This document shows positions 15,896 to 25,124 of a stretch of 53,041 bases of DNA, one piece after another. The first letter of the stretch is position 1, and each line of letters begins with the position of its first letter. The position numbers were made by a program, and so were the translations under genes. A model generated the notes under the pieces. It worked only from the letters and a program-made list of their open reading frames with translations. It searched no databases and was not told the DNA's origin. Source of the stretch: Candidatus Nanopelagicales bacterium (GTDB taxonomy: Bacteria; Actinomycetota; Actinomycetes; S36-B12); assembly GCA_018609125.1 (NCBI GenBank), contig JABAYF010000017.1:1-53041 (forward strand), read 5' to 3'.

Positions 15896-17236
15896 ATGGC
15901 ACAGGCACATGGGGTCAGCGGCGGGCCATCGGCGCGCTGCGCGGTGGGATTTGCCGAGGGAAACCTGGAGTCAGGCGTGGTCACCGCCGTGCGCACCGCC
16001 CTGGCGGGGCTGGGCACCGCGCGGCCAACCCTGGCGATCGTCACGGTGTGCGCGCCCGGGGACCCAGACACCGGTGGACGCATTCTGGGCCATGCCTCTG
16101 CTCTGCTGCGCGAGGTTGCCGATGGGTGCTCCATCGTCGGCACAAACGCACACGGGGTGCTCGCTGCAGAGCAGGCCAGCGAACTCAGTCCCGCCATCAC
16201 GGTGTGGCTGGCCTCGTGGCCGGGCCCGGCGCCGCGACCCTTTCGAGTTCATGCCCGTCCCGAGCCGGGTGATTCATTTTCCGTGCACGGCCTACCCGAC
16301 CTCACTGACGATGCCCGCATGGTAGTGCTCTTTGCCGACCCGTGGAGTACTCCCGTTGCCGAGGTGCTCGCTGGGTTCGATCGAATTGACGGGGCGCTAC
16401 CGGTGATCGGTGGGCTCGCCTCGGGTGGTGCGGAAGCCGGATCAACCCGTCTGCTGCTGGGTAGTTCGGTGCTCGACGATGGTGTCGTCGGAGTGGTGCT
16501 TGACCAGCAGGCCCCCGTCCGTGCCGTGGTGAGTCAGGGCTGTCGCCCCATTGGTCCGGCGATGGTTGCTACATCTTCGCGTGGCGGATACGTGATTGAG
16601 ATGGCCGGCCAACCCTCAATCCTTCGCATTCGCAGCGTCGTTGCCGACCTCGACGAGGCCGATCAGGCGCTCGCGGCGCGTGGCTTGCAGATGGGAATCG
16701 CCCACCACGTCGACGCGCTCGGCGATTCCGCGGCCGATTATGTGATGCGAGCCATTATTGGCGCAGAACCGGTGGCCGGTGGAATCACCGTGGCCGACAA
16801 CGTGCCCACCGGGTCGCTCCTGCGACTGCACCTACGCGATGCTGATTCTGCTCACGATGATTTGTGCAGTGTCCTAGAAATCGCCGCGCAGGTGGCACCG
16901 CCGGTGGGTGCTTTCGTGGTGACCTGCAATGGCCGTGGGCAATCCATGTTCACTACGCCGGCACACGACAGTTCACTCCTTGTCCGCAAATTTGCTACCG
17001 ACGCCGTGGGTGGTTTTTTTGCGGCCGGCGAAATTGGACCGATTGGTGGGGCCAATCACCTGCACGGATTTACCGCAGCCGTGTTGATTGTTGACGCGGC
17101 GGTGAGTGCCGACGCCGTTGAGGTCCCGCGCCAGGAGGTCGAGGAATCCGGTGATGGCGATCTCGACCAGGAGCTCGTCGACTTACTCAACGTAACCAAC
17201 CCATTCTCTCCGGGGGAATCTGATCTTGGGCGCTGA
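15896..17236 (+). CDS. FIST N-/C-domain sensory protein
   Basis: 446 residues. The N-terminal FIST domain covers roughly residues 15-220 (LPVIGGLASGG near its end). The C-terminal FIST_C domain holds CNGRGQSMF and GGFFAAGEIGPIGG, the hallmark blocks of the family. FIST modules are proposed small-ligand (amino-acid) sensors, often fused to signalling domains; here it stands alone, so the output partner is unknown. The start at ATG 15896 is preferred because GGGAGG lies 9 nt upstream; ATG 15887 directly abuts that site and would add three residues. Divergent from the AAA-vWA operon. Confidence 0.85.
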   Translation: MAQAHGVSGGPSARCAVGFAEGNLESGVVTAVRTALAGLGTARPTLAIVTVCAPGDPDTGGRILGHASALLREVADGCSIVGTNAHGVLAAEQASELSPAITVWLASWPGPAPRPFRVHARPEPGDSFSVHGLPDLTDDARMVVLFADPWSTPVAEVLAGFDRIDGALPVIGGLASGGAEAGSTRLLLGSSVLDDGVVGVVLDQQAPVRAVVSQGCRPIGPAMVATSSRGGYVIEMAGQPSILRIRSVVADLDEADQALAARGLQMGIAHHVDALGDSAADYVMRAIIGAEPVAGGITVADNVPTGSLLRLHLRDADSAHDDLCSVLEIAAQVAPPVGAFVVTCNGRGQSMFTTPAHDSSLLVRKFATDAVGGFFAAGEIGPIGGANHLHGFTAAVLIVDAAVSADAVEVPRQEVEESGDGDLDQELVDLLNVTNPFSPGESDLGR

Positions 17237-17296
17237 GTCTGCACCCTGGTGTCCACAGAATTCGCATGCGGGTTGCCCAGCTATTTTCTCGACTTT

Positions 17297-17302
17297 TAGG
17301 TT
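17297..17302 (+). promoter_or_regulatory. Candidate leaderless -10 box (TAGGTT) for the HExxH-DUF2786 pair
   Basis: TAGGTT ends 6 nt before the ATG at 17309. The 72-nt gap between the FIST gene and this start otherwise holds nothing I recognise. Confidence 0.5.
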
Positions 17303-17308
17303 GGCCTG

Positions 17309-17815
17309 ATGCGAGATACCCAGCGGGCAACGGTGTATTCGGTGGAAGATCAGGTAGGCAGGTCGCTACTGCGTGGCGGAGTAGTTGAATTCTTTGACTC
17401 CACCCTGGTCCTTCCGGCAGAACGCAGATTTGCCGATATCGATTCTATTAGCGCTTACGTGCAGCACATTCTTGATCTGCTCGCCAGCAACGGGAAGCGG
17501 TGTTTGGCGGTGCAGGTGAGAGAACGGCGCGGTGCTACCAAGGCCCACTATGAGGCGGCTACATCAGCCCGATCAGCAACGATTGCTGTTCCTCTTCAGT
17601 TGTCTGCTGGCACCCGTTGGGCTGCCCGCGAAACCGTGGTGCTGCACGAACTTACCCACCATGTAATCGCAGGCGAAGATGCAACGCATGGGCCCCGGTT
17701 TTGTGGGGCACTCATTGAGATGTACCGCCTGGCCCTGGGCGCTGAGGCCGCACTTCTGCTGCGCAGCGCGATGGCTGAAGCCGGAATCAGCGTCGATGTG
17801 CGGGGTTTGCCATGA
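17309..17815 (+). CDS. HExxH-motif metallohydrolase, TIGR04338-like
   Basis: 168 residues. A zinc-protease motif ETVVLHELTHHVI is centred on His113-Glu114-His117, and a third ligand candidate His127 lies in DATHGPRF. The length and the partnership with a DUF2786 protein match the actinobacterial TIGR04338 family of putative metallohydrolases, which has no known substrate. The protein has no signal peptide, so it should be cytoplasmic. The stop overlaps the ATG of the DUF2786 gene (ATGA), implying that the two products are made together. Confidence 0.82.
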   Translation: MRDTQRATVYSVEDQVGRSLLRGGVVEFFDSTLVLPAERRFADIDSISAYVQHILDLLASNGKRCLAVQVRERRGATKAHYEAATSARSATIAVPLQLSAGTRWAARETVVLHELTHHVIAGEDATHGPRFCGALIEMYRLALGAEAALLLRSAMAEAGISVDVRGLP

Positions 17816-18630
17816 ATGCCTCCGTTCGGCTCCTCGATCGCATTGCCGCGCTGCTGGCCAAGGCCGAACGAACCGAGCATCCGGAGGAGGCAGCCACCTA
17901 TCTGGCCAAAGCGCAGTCCTTAGCCACCCAATCCAGCGTCGATCTGGCCATGGCCCGAGCTCGCACAGCAAAAAAAGAGGAGCGCGAGCAGCCAATCCAG
18001 CGCACGGTCACCATCGGAGAGCGTGGCAAGCGAGCAAATACCCACCTGGTCACGTTGTTCGTCTCGGTCGGTCAATGCAATGCCCTGCAGATAGATGTTG
18101 CCCGCAATTCTACCTACGTCATCGCCTATGGAATGCCCAGTGATATTGATCTCACCACCACCCTTTTTGCATCGTTAGCAACGCAAATGGCGGTTGCTGC
18201 CGGTGCTTGGCTGGAGCTGGGCCAATGGCGTAGCGACCACTACCTCAGCCGTGATGGCTACCGAAAGCCGCACACTGCACAAACTGCGCGTACTGCCTTT
18301 TACCGCGGATTCATTGATCGCGTGGCAATGCGCCTAGGCGAGGCCCGAGATGAAGTCGTGCAACGCGCGCGCGAAAAAGCCGTGGTTGTTGCGGTGGACA
18401 TTGCTAGTTCTGGCACCGCCACCGGTGCGCTTGTTCTTCGACTCAAAGACAATGAAGTCAGGGACTTTTATCGTTCATCGTCGAGTGCCCGAGGAGCTTG
18501 GGGTGGCTACTCCGGCGGCATGAGCCGACGGGCGGGTGCGGCCAGTGCGGCCGGAAAGAGCGCGGGCAATCGAGCCCGGATCGGGGCTTCAGAGCAGATT
18601 ACCGGCCGTGGGGGCGCTATTGAGGCTTAG
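17812..18630 (+). CDS. DUF2786 domain protein
   Basis: 272 residues. The N-terminal DUF2786 helical hairpin is clear: RIAALLAKAERTEHPEEAATYLAKAQ. The middle part (YVIAYGMPSDIDLTTTLFASL) and FYRGFIDRVAMRL follow the usual pattern of actinobacterial members. The C-terminus is Gly/Ser/Arg-rich and probably disordered. The function is unknown. It is coupled to the HExxH gene by a 4-nt overlap. Its last 14 nt overlap the 3' end of the convergent cytochrome P450 gene. Confidence 0.82.
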   Translation: MNASVRLLDRIAALLAKAERTEHPEEAATYLAKAQSLATQSSVDLAMARARTAKKEEREQPIQRTVTIGERGKRANTHLVTLFVSVGQCNALQIDVARNSTYVIAYGMPSDIDLTTTLFASLATQMAVAAGAWLELGQWRSDHYLSRDGYRKPHTAQTARTAFYRGFIDRVAMRLGEARDEVVQRAREKAVVVAVDIASSGTATGALVLRLKDNEVRDFYRSSSSARGAWGGYSGGMSRRAGAASAAGKSAGNRARIGASEQITGRGGAIEA

Positions 18631-20053
18631 CGCGAGCCACCAACCGCATCGCCATGCCCGGGCTTGGCCGAAGAGTCACCGCCGGCATGGGTTCGATGGC
18701 GCCATCCATGACCAACTCCGGCGACCAACGCTGGGCTAATGTGCCTAAAATCAGCATCGCTTCGGTCCAGGCAAAGGACTCACCGATACACCTACGGTTG
18801 CCGAATCCGAACGGGAAGAACGCACCTCGCGGCTGACCCGGAGCTGATTCATCAAACGTACCCGCCGGGGTCAGCCATCGGTCGGGTCGAAATGACAGCG
18901 GCTGGTCCCACCAGCGTTGATCGCGCTGCATGACCCACTGGCTGGCGAGGCAGATGGCACCGCGGGGGATACGAACATCACCAATTTCTACGTCGTCCAG
19001 GAGCCGGCGGCCGATCACCCACGCGGCGGGGTACATGCGCAGAATTTCGGCAACCACCGCGCGGGTCCGGGGCATTGCGTCAAGATCGGCCATAACAGGA
19101 GTGCGACCATTGAGCACCGCATCGAGTTCCTCTGTCATCCACTCCCGAGCGAGCGGATTTTGGGCGAGCAGCATCCACCCCCACGACAACGTCATGGCTG
19201 TGGTTTCGTGTCCGGCCAGGACCAGCGTCATCGATTCATCACGCAGCTGCTCATCGGTCATGCCGGTGCCGTCCTCGGTGGCGGAAATCAAGATGGCGAG
19301 CATGTCGTCGGCGTTTCCGCCACCCCGGTGGTTATCAATAATGCGTTGCACCATCGTGTCGAGTTGCGCCGCGGCTAGCACCGCACGTCGGCGTGACGGA
19401 CTCGGGATGCGCATGGCAGCGGGCCCTAGCATGAGTCGAGAGCCCATTCCTTCAAGTACGGTGGTGAGGGCATCCCCAACATCGCTGGCATCACCGGTGA
19501 GATCGCTGCCAAAGAGGGTGCGCCCAACGATTGCCAGGGTGAGTGCCGACATGTCGGTGACCATGTCAACTTCGGCACCATTAACCCAGGTTGCTTCGTG
19601 CGCGACGCTGAGATCAGCCATCTGATCGGCGTACAGGCGAATCCGATCATGGTGGAATGCAGGCTGCACCAGCCGACGCTGGCGCATGTGAGCATCGCCT
19701 TCACTGGTGAGCAAACCGTTACCCAGCAGGGCTTTAGCACCCTGCAAGCCACGACCCTTCATGGTGTTGCGACCGTGCTTTTGCATCACATCAACGATGA
19801 CATCGGGGGAGTTGAGGAGGTAGAGGTGCTCTCCTAGCAAACGCGTATGCGCAATCTGAGGATGCTCTCGAGCCACGTTGGTAAACAGTTCCAAGACGGC
19901 CGGTCCACGGCGGAAAGCGTTGATCAGTGCGGTAGTGGATGGCCCGGGTGGCCTTGGCACCGAGGAGTCTCGATCGCGAGGTATCTCGACGTCGCTGTGC
20001 GACATGCGGGCGGTGGCTCGTTTGGTCGCTTCTCGGACGGAGAGATCACTCAT
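18617..20053 (-). CDS. Cytochrome P450
   Basis: 478 residues, soluble (no N-terminal anchor), as for bacterial CYPs. Diagnostic blocks: I-helix AGHETTAMTL, K-helix EILRMYP (ExxR), PERF-region FRPDRWL, and heme loop FFPFGFGNRRCIGES with the thiolate ligand Cys422. The substrate is unknown, and no ferredoxin or reductase gene is adjacent. The ATG at 20053 is preferred over an earlier ATG (20194) that would run into the ilvA coding region; a CAGACT hexamer lies 6 nt upstream. An ATG at 20005 is a shorter alternative. Confidence 0.92.
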   Translation of the reverse strand: MSDLSVREATKRATARMSHSDVEIPRDRDSSVPRPPGPSTTALINAFRRGPAVLELFTNVAREHPQIAHTRLLGEHLYLLNSPDVIVDVMQKHGRNTMKGRGLQGAKALLGNGLLTSEGDAHMRQRRLVQPAFHHDRIRLYADQMADLSVAHEATWVNGAEVDMVTDMSALTLAIVGRTLFGSDLTGDASDVGDALTTVLEGMGSRLMLGPAAMRIPSPSRRRAVLAAAQLDTMVQRIIDNHRGGGNADDMLAILISATEDGTGMTDEQLRDESMTLVLAGHETTAMTLSWGWMLLAQNPLAREWMTEELDAVLNGRTPVMADLDAMPRTRAVVAEILRMYPAAWVIGRRLLDDVEIGDVRIPRGAICLASQWVMQRDQRWWDQPLSFRPDRWLTPAGTFDESAPGQPRGAFFPFGFGNRRCIGESFAWTEAMLILGTLAQRWSPELVMDGAIEPMPAVTLRPSPGMAMRLVARAKPQ

Positions 20054-20102
20054 GTCCTGAGTCTGCCCTGTATCGGTGGCCCATGCGTGCCAAGATGACA
20101 TG

Positions 20103-21341
20103 GTGAGTGGGAAAACCGCAACAGATGCTGATGTGTCCGGCCAGCCCACTCTGGCAGATGTATATGCCGCGCAAGAACTGCTCGCGCCGATCATTCGTCA
20201 CAATCCGCTCGCCGGTGCCCGGTGGCTCTCCGACCGGGTGGGGTCACCGGTCTATCTCGCCCCGGAAAACTTACAGCGAGCAGGATCATTCAAGATTCGC
20301 GGTGCCTACACCTATTTGGCTCGTCTCACCGATGCTGAACGCAGCCGCGGGGTGGTGGCTGCCTCCGCGGGTAACCATGCGCAGGGGGTCGCGCTTGCGG
20401 CGCAACTACTAGGAATCTCCACCACCGTGTTCATGCCCGAGGGCGCCAGTATTCCGAAGGTCACCGCAACCAAATCCTATGGTGCGCGAGTGGAGTTTGC
20501 CGGAGCCACGATTGAGCAGGCGCTGATCGCAGCAACGGAATTCGCTGGGCGCACGGGTGCAATTTTGGTGCATCCCTTTGATCATCCCGATGTTGTTGCC
20601 GGTCAGGGAACCCTGGGCCTTGAGATTTTGGCGCAGTGCCCCGAGGTGGCCACGGTGGTTGTGTGTACCGGTGGGGGCGGCCTTCTTGCCGGCGTTGCTC
20701 TCGCGGTGAAATCCTTGCGCCCCGACGTTGAAGTCATCGGAGCGCAGGCTGCGGGTGCTGCGGCGTACCCGGCCTCACTGATTGCCGGTGAACCTGTTCC
20801 GCTGCGCACGATGCGCACCATGGCCGATGGCATCGCGGTGGGCCGCCCAGGTGATGTGCCCTTTGCCTTGATCCGCGACCTCGTTGATGATGTGCGCGTG
20901 GTGAGTGAGGATTCCCTCGCTCGCGCGCAGGTTTTGCTGCTTGAGCGGGCGAAAATGGTGGTAGAGCCGGCTGGTGCGGCTGCGGTGGCCGCGATCTTGG
21001 ATGATCCCACCTCATTCACCGGCCCGGTGGTGGCGACGCTGTCGGGGGGCAACGTGGACCCGTTACTACTCATGCGCGTCATTCGACACGGTCTAGCCGC
21101 AGCCGGGCGCTACACCACCTTGACATTACGCATGCCTGATCACCCCGGCAGTCTCGCGGCACTCCTGCAAGACATCGGCGCGCACGGAGCCAATGTCGTC
21201 GACGTGCGCCACACCCGCATCGAACCTCGACTGTCCATTGATGAAGTCGAGATAGCGATCGAATTGGAAACGCGCGGACCAACTCATCGCGATGAAGTGG
21301 TGCAAGACCTCCGCGCTCGTGGGTATGAGGTGGCGGGTTAG
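20103..21341 (+). CDS. ilvA: Threonine ammonia-lyase (threonine dehydratase)
   Basis: About 412 residues. It deaminates L-threonine to 2-oxobutanoate with PLP. Schiff-base Lys64 is in GSFKIRGAYT; the glycine-rich phosphate loop is CTGGGGLLAGVA; SAGNHAQGVA binds the substrate. One C-terminal ACT domain (LRMPDHPGSLAALLQDIGAHG) makes it the single-ACT, tdcB/ilvA-intermediate type common in Actinobacteria; isoleucine sensitivity cannot be judged. GTG 20103 is favoured because CAAGAT sits 6 nt before it, but ATG 20100 directly upstream is equally readable. Divergent from the P450 gene with 49 nt between starts. Confidence 0.9.
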   Translation: MSGKTATDADVSGQPTLADVYAAQELLAPIIRHNPLAGARWLSDRVGSPVYLAPENLQRAGSFKIRGAYTYLARLTDAERSRGVVAASAGNHAQGVALAAQLLGISTTVFMPEGASIPKVTATKSYGARVEFAGATIEQALIAATEFAGRTGAILVHPFDHPDVVAGQGTLGLEILAQCPEVATVVVCTGGGGLLAGVALAVKSLRPDVEVIGAQAAGAAAYPASLIAGEPVPLRTMRTMADGIAVGRPGDVPFALIRDLVDDVRVVSEDSLARAQVLLLERAKMVVEPAGAAAVAAILDDPTSFTGPVVATLSGGNVDPLLLMRVIRHGLAAAGRYTTLTLRMPDHPGSLAALLQDIGAHGANVVDVRHTRIEPRLSIDEVEIAIELETRGPTHRDEVVQDLRARGYEVAG

Positions 21342-21364
21342 TTCTACCGTGGACAGACCGGGTG

Positions 21365-21370
21365 TACCGT
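21365..21370 (+). promoter_or_regulatory. Candidate leaderless -10 box (TACCGT) for the ABC exporter operon
   Basis: TACCGT ends 7 nt before GTG 21378 and overlaps an earlier in-frame GTG at 21369, which argues for 21378 as the real start. Confidence 0.45.
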
Positions 21371-21377
21371 GACGCCC

Positions 21378-22328
21378 GTGTCAGCTGTTATCGAAGCCCG
21401 TGGGCTGGTCAAGAAATTTGGCGATGTTGTAGCCCTGGATGGTCTAGATCTCACCGTCCACGAAGGATCGGTGCTGGGTCTACTCGGCCCCAACGGTGCC
21501 GGAAAAACCACTGCGGTTCGCATTCTCACCACCCTGTTGAAGCCAGATGTTGGCTCGGCCACGGTTGCCGGGTTCGACGTGGTGAAGCAGGCCAATAAAG
21601 TGCGCGGTGTCATCGGCCTCACCGGGCAGTACGCGGCGGTTGATGAGTACCTCACCGGCCGAGAGAACCTGCGCATGTTCGGCGACCTTTATCACCTGAA
21701 GCAGTCCTATGTGCGCGAGCGCAGCGAAGAATTGCTGGCGCGTTTCGACCTCACCGAAGCCGCCGATCGCTCGCTGCGCACCTATTCCGGTGGTATGCGC
21801 CGGCGTCTTGACCTCGCGGCCAGTCTCATTGGCAGGCCCAGCATCCTGTTCCTTGACGAACCCACCACCGGTCTGGATCCGCGCTCGCGCATTGGTCTGT
21901 GGGAGGTCATCACCGATCTCGTCGCCGAGGGCACGACGGTGCTGTTGACCACCCAGTACCTGGAGGAGGCCGATCAACTGGCCGAGGAGATCGTGGTTAT
22001 CGACCACGGCAGGGTGATCGCCCAGGGCACCTCGGACACTTTGAAAGACGAAGTGGGCGGTGACCGGGTGGAAATTGTTCTGGTCGACGCGACGCAACTG
22101 ACCAGCGCTGTTGAACTGCTCACACCCGTTGCTACCGGCGATATTACGACCGAGCCTGAAGACTCGCGCATCTCGCTACCCGTGACCGGAGGCTCAAGTT
22201 CACTCATTGACGTAATCCGACGCCTCGATGCGAACAAGGTCGAGATTGCCGACGTTGCCCTGCGCCGGCCAACACTCGACGATGTTTTCCTGACCCTGAC
22301 CGGACACGCTGCAGAGGACGAATCATGA
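21378..22328 (+). CDS. ABC transporter ATP-binding protein, DrrA type
   Basis: 316 residues. Walker A is GPNGAGKT at 37-44; the signature is YSGGMRRRLDLA; Walker B is ILFLDEPTTGLDP; the switch region is TTQYLEEADQLA, with Gln instead of His, a known trait of the DrrA daunorubicin-resistance family. The C-terminal 80 residues form the DrrA-specific extension. With the membrane partner encoded downstream it should form a homodimeric exporter of a hydrophobic compound; the substrate is unknown. The stop overlaps the ATG of the permease gene by 4 nt. Confidence 0.93.
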   Translation: MSAVIEARGLVKKFGDVVALDGLDLTVHEGSVLGLLGPNGAGKTTAVRILTTLLKPDVGSATVAGFDVVKQANKVRGVIGLTGQYAAVDEYLTGRENLRMFGDLYHLKQSYVRERSEELLARFDLTEAADRSLRTYSGGMRRRLDLAASLIGRPSILFLDEPTTGLDPRSRIGLWEVITDLVAEGTTVLLTTQYLEEADQLAEEIVVIDHGRVIAQGTSDTLKDEVGGDRVEIVLVDATQLTSAVELLTPVATGDITTEPEDSRISLPVTGGSSSLIDVIRRLDANKVEIADVALRRPTLDDVFLTLTGHAAEDES

Positions 22329-23194
22329 GCACTACCCGCGATGTGACTGTTCACGTGCCGCTGCGCTCCCGCCCACTTGTTGGCTGGGGAATTCACGACG
22401 GACTCGTCGTGGGCCGACGCAACCTCATCCAAACCATTCGCGTACCCGAATTGCTCTTCTTCTCGCTTGTGCAGCCGGTCATTTTCGTGTTGCTGTTCGC
22501 TTTCGTCTTCGGTGGTGCCATCCCGATTCCGGGTGCCGAACCCGGCGCCGCACCAGATCCGAATGTGTACCGGGAATATTTGATGCCCGGCATCTTTGGT
22601 CAGACGGTGGCCTTTGCCGCCGCCGCATCAACAATTGGCCTGGCCGAAGACATGCACCGGGGTCTCATTGATCGGTTCCGATCGTTGCCGATGTCTACCG
22701 GGGCAGTGCTTTTCGGCCGCACCTTTGCCGATGCGGCTCGCCAAATCCTGGTGCTGACCGTGCTCGCAATCACCGGCTATCTCGTGGGCTGGCGCATTAA
22801 CGACGGTGTGGTGAATGCGGCATTCGCATTTGCGCTGCTGCTGTTCTTCGCCTACACCATTTCCTGGATTGGTTCCTGGATCGGGCTCTATATGCCCAAC
22901 CCAGAAACCGCGAACACAGCCGGTCTGGTGTGGCTATTCCCGTTGACTTTCCTGTCCAATGCATTCGTGCCCATCACCGCGATGCCCGATTGGCTGCAGC
23001 CCATAGCTCAGTGGAATCCAATTTCGTCGCTGGTGCTCGCTACCCGCGACCTCTTTGGCAACCCGACCGGAATCATCGGCGACGCGTGGGCACAGCAAAA
23101 TCCGATTCTGTACACGGTGATTTCTTGCGCGGTGCTCATCGCCATCTTCGCACCGCTATCGATTCGACGGTATCGGCGCACGACGGCTCGCTAG
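22325..23194 (+). CDS. ABC-2 type membrane permease, DrrB type
   Basis: 289 residues. About six membrane segments after a cytoplasmic N-terminus of 45 residues. The ABC-2 family region reads DRFRSLPMSTGAVLFGRT, followed by FAYTISWIGSWIGLY, LTFLSNAFVP and the W-x-Q-P-I-A-x-W-N-P-I block that precedes the last helix. Partner of the DrrA-like ATPase, to which it is coupled by an ATGA overlap. It converges on greA with only 4 nt between the stops. Confidence 0.92.
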   Translation: MSTTRDVTVHVPLRSRPLVGWGIHDGLVVGRRNLIQTIRVPELLFFSLVQPVIFVLLFAFVFGGAIPIPGAEPGAAPDPNVYREYLMPGIFGQTVAFAAAASTIGLAEDMHRGLIDRFRSLPMSTGAVLFGRTFADAARQILVLTVLAITGYLVGWRINDGVVNAAFAFALLLFFAYTISWIGSWIGLYMPNPETANTAGLVWLFPLTFLSNAFVPITAMPDWLQPIAQWNPISSLVLATRDLFGNPTGIIGDAWAQQNPILYTVISCAVLIAIFAPLSIRRYRRTTAR

Positions 23195-23198
23195 AGTT

Positions 23199-23690
23199 TT
23201 AGCCTGTGTAAGCCTCGACTGCGAGCACCTTGACCGTCATGGCCTTTCCATTGGCCAACGCATAGGTTGCCGAAGCACCCACTCGTGCACCCAGCAGTGC
23301 CTGTCCCAGCGGCGAGGTTGGGGAGTACACCTCGATGGAGGCGTGCGCGGCTTCTTCCCGGGAACCGAGGAGGAATGTTTCGTCTTCGTCGGTATCGACG
23401 AAGCGGATGGTGACCACCTTGCCGTGGGACACCTCGTCGTCATCAGCTTCGGGCACGCCCACCCGAGCGTGCTCGAGTAGGTGCGCAAGCTGGCGGATGC
23501 GGGCCTCGTTCTTGCCCTGCTCCTCCTTGGCCGCGTGGTAGCCGCCATTTTCCTTCAGGTCACCCTCGTCGCGGGCTAGCTCGATGCGCTTGGTGATCTC
23601 AGCGCGTCGGTCGCTGCTGCGTTCACCGAGTTCGGCCTGAAGTCGATCGAAGGCGTTCTGGGTCAGCCAGGTGACATCATCAGCGCTCAT
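23199..23690 (-). CDS. greA: Transcription elongation factor GreA
   Basis: 163 residues, full length. It rescues backtracked RNA polymerase by stimulating transcript cleavage. The N-terminal coiled coil carries the functional tip DEGDLKENGGYHAAKEEQG, whose two acidic residues enter the secondary channel. The C-terminal FKBP-like domain ends SPLGQALLGARVG...VKVLAVEAYTG. The ATG at 23690 overlaps the TGA of the DUF4307 gene. The greA-DUF4307-mca order is the same as M. tuberculosis Rv1080c-Rv1082. Confidence 0.95.
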   Translation of the reverse strand: MSADDVTWLTQNAFDRLQAELGERSSDRRAEITKRIELARDEGDLKENGGYHAAKEEQGKNEARIRQLAHLLEHARVGVPEADDDEVSHGKVVTIRFVDTDEDETFLLGSREEAAHASIEVYSPTSPLGQALLGARVGASATYALANGKAMTVKVLAVEAYTG

Positions 23691-24181
23691 TGATTAAGGC
23701 TATCCGCGGGTGTCCAGGGTTGCTCAGGAGGCAGCACGCCGGGCGGGAACTGTGGCGGCATGACCCGCTCTGGCTCACCGCCGGAGGCACACCCCAGCAA
23801 CTCCACGACATAGGCGGGAGCAAGGGTGCGCAGTGGGTAGGTCTGCTGCACATAGGTGGTACCGCGTGGCAGGTCAATGACGGCATAACCCACGTCAGCA
23901 CGGGTTTCGTCCTGAGCCCGGATCACACAGACGACATCAACCTCACCCGGACGGCGCACATCGAAGGTGACATCTACCTGCTCTGGTGACACCACCCGCC
24001 AGGCTAGTAGCTCAGCCTGTACGTCCGCTGAAGACAACTGCACGGTCACGAACGCGATGGCAGCGAAGAAAGCGGCAATAACCACTCCCACGCCGGTGTA
24101 AACCCACCACGGGGTGGGGCGAATCCCGTAGCGCTCACGCATCTGTGGGCTGAGCTGGTCTGTGGGTATGCCACTGGGCAT
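23687..24181 (-). CDS. DUF4307 membrane protein
   Basis: 164 residues. A short cytoplasmic N-terminus ends at YGIRPTPWW. One transmembrane helix follows (VYTGVGVVIAAFFAAIAFVTV), then an extracytoplasmic domain of about 100 residues with two Cys (VVCVI, LGCASG) and a Pro-rich tail. It matches DUF4307 (Rv1081c-like), a family always next to greA/mca in Actinobacteria; function unknown. The ATG at 24181 has GGAGG ten nt upstream (GGAGGTGTACCC before ATG). The open frame extends further but would overlap mca. Coupled to greA by ATGA. Confidence 0.87.
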   Translation of the reverse strand: MPSGIPTDQLSPQMRERYGIRPTPWWVYTGVGVVIAAFFAAIAFVTVQLSSADVQAELLAWRVVSPEQVDVTFDVRRPGEVDVVCVIRAQDETRADVGYAVIDLPRGTTYVQQTYPLRTLAPAYVVELLGCASGGEPERVMPPQFPPGVLPPEQPWTPADSLNQ

Positions 24182-24230
24182 GGGTACACCTCCTCGCGCG
24201 TCTTCTGGCCGCACTTGCGACACTACATAG

Positions 24231-25124
24231 GTGACTGAACCTTTGAGATTACTCGCTGTGCACGCCCATCCTGACGATGAGGCGAGTAAAGGCGCAGCGA
24301 CGGCGGCCCGATACGTCAAAGAAGGTGTGGACGTGCTCGTGGTTACCTGCACCGGCGGTGAACGTGGCGATGTGCTCAACGCTGCCGCGCAGCCTGAGGT
24401 GGATCAGTGGGGTCTGCCCGAGGTGCGTCAGCGTGAAATGGCCGCTGCCGTCCAAGCCCTGGGTGTGGAGCATCAATGGTTGGGATTTGAAGATTCTGGC
24501 TACCCGGCCCACCTAGACGGCGGCGAAACGGAACCGCTACCCCCTGGCTGTTTCGCCGAGATCTCCGTTGAGCAGGCGGCCGCACCGCTCATCGACATCG
24601 TTCGTCAGTTTCGTCCGCACGTGATGACAACCTACGACGAGTTTGGCGGCTATCCGCATCCCGACCACATCCGTACACACGAAATAGCGTGGGAGGCGTT
24701 TCATTATTCCGACGACATTGAACGCTACCCGGGTAGCATCCCTTGGCGGCCAGCAAAGCTCTACTACAACATGACTTTTCACCAGCAACGTGTACACGCC
24801 CTCCACGCCGCCCTGGTGGAGCGCGATATTGAATCGCCCTTTACCCGCTGGCTTGATCACTGGGCGGAGGAACCACCGGCCGATGATGCATGGCGGGTCA
24901 CCACACAGGTGCTGGTCACCGACTTCCTCGACCATCGAGACGCCGCACTTATTGCCCATCGCACCCAGGTGGATCCTGAAGGTATGTGGTTCGCGGTTCC
25001 CAGACAGGTCGAGATTGATGCGTGGCCCACCGAGGACTTTCAACTCGCACTCTCCCGAGTTGAATCCACCATTCCAGAGAATGATCTCTTTGCCGGACTG
25101 CGAGGTGTGCAATGGACTGGCTGA
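24231..25124 (+). CDS. mca: Mycothiol S-conjugate amidase
   Basis: 297 residues. It cleaves mycothiol-toxin conjugates to release mercapturic acids for export, and marks the organism as a mycothiol user. The zinc site is at the start, VHAHPDDEASKG (His13, Asp16), with the third ligand in GGYPHPDHIRTHE. The order after greA and DUF4307 matches Rv1082 and favours Mca over the deacetylase MshB. The start is a GTG at 24231. The 3' end overlaps the next small membrane-protein gene by 13 nt. Together with msrA and the transsulfuration genes it makes this a thiol-centred neighbourhood. Confidence 0.93.
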   Translation: MTEPLRLLAVHAHPDDEASKGAATAARYVKEGVDVLVVTCTGGERGDVLNAAAQPEVDQWGLPEVRQREMAAAVQALGVEHQWLGFEDSGYPAHLDGGETEPLPPGCFAEISVEQAAAPLIDIVRQFRPHVMTTYDEFGGYPHPDHIRTHEIAWEAFHYSDDIERYPGSIPWRPAKLYYNMTFHQQRVHALHAALVERDIESPFTRWLDHWAEEPPADDAWRVTTQVLVTDFLDHRDAALIAHRTQVDPEGMWFAVPRQVEIDAWPTEDFQLALSRVESTIPENDLFAGLRGVQWTG

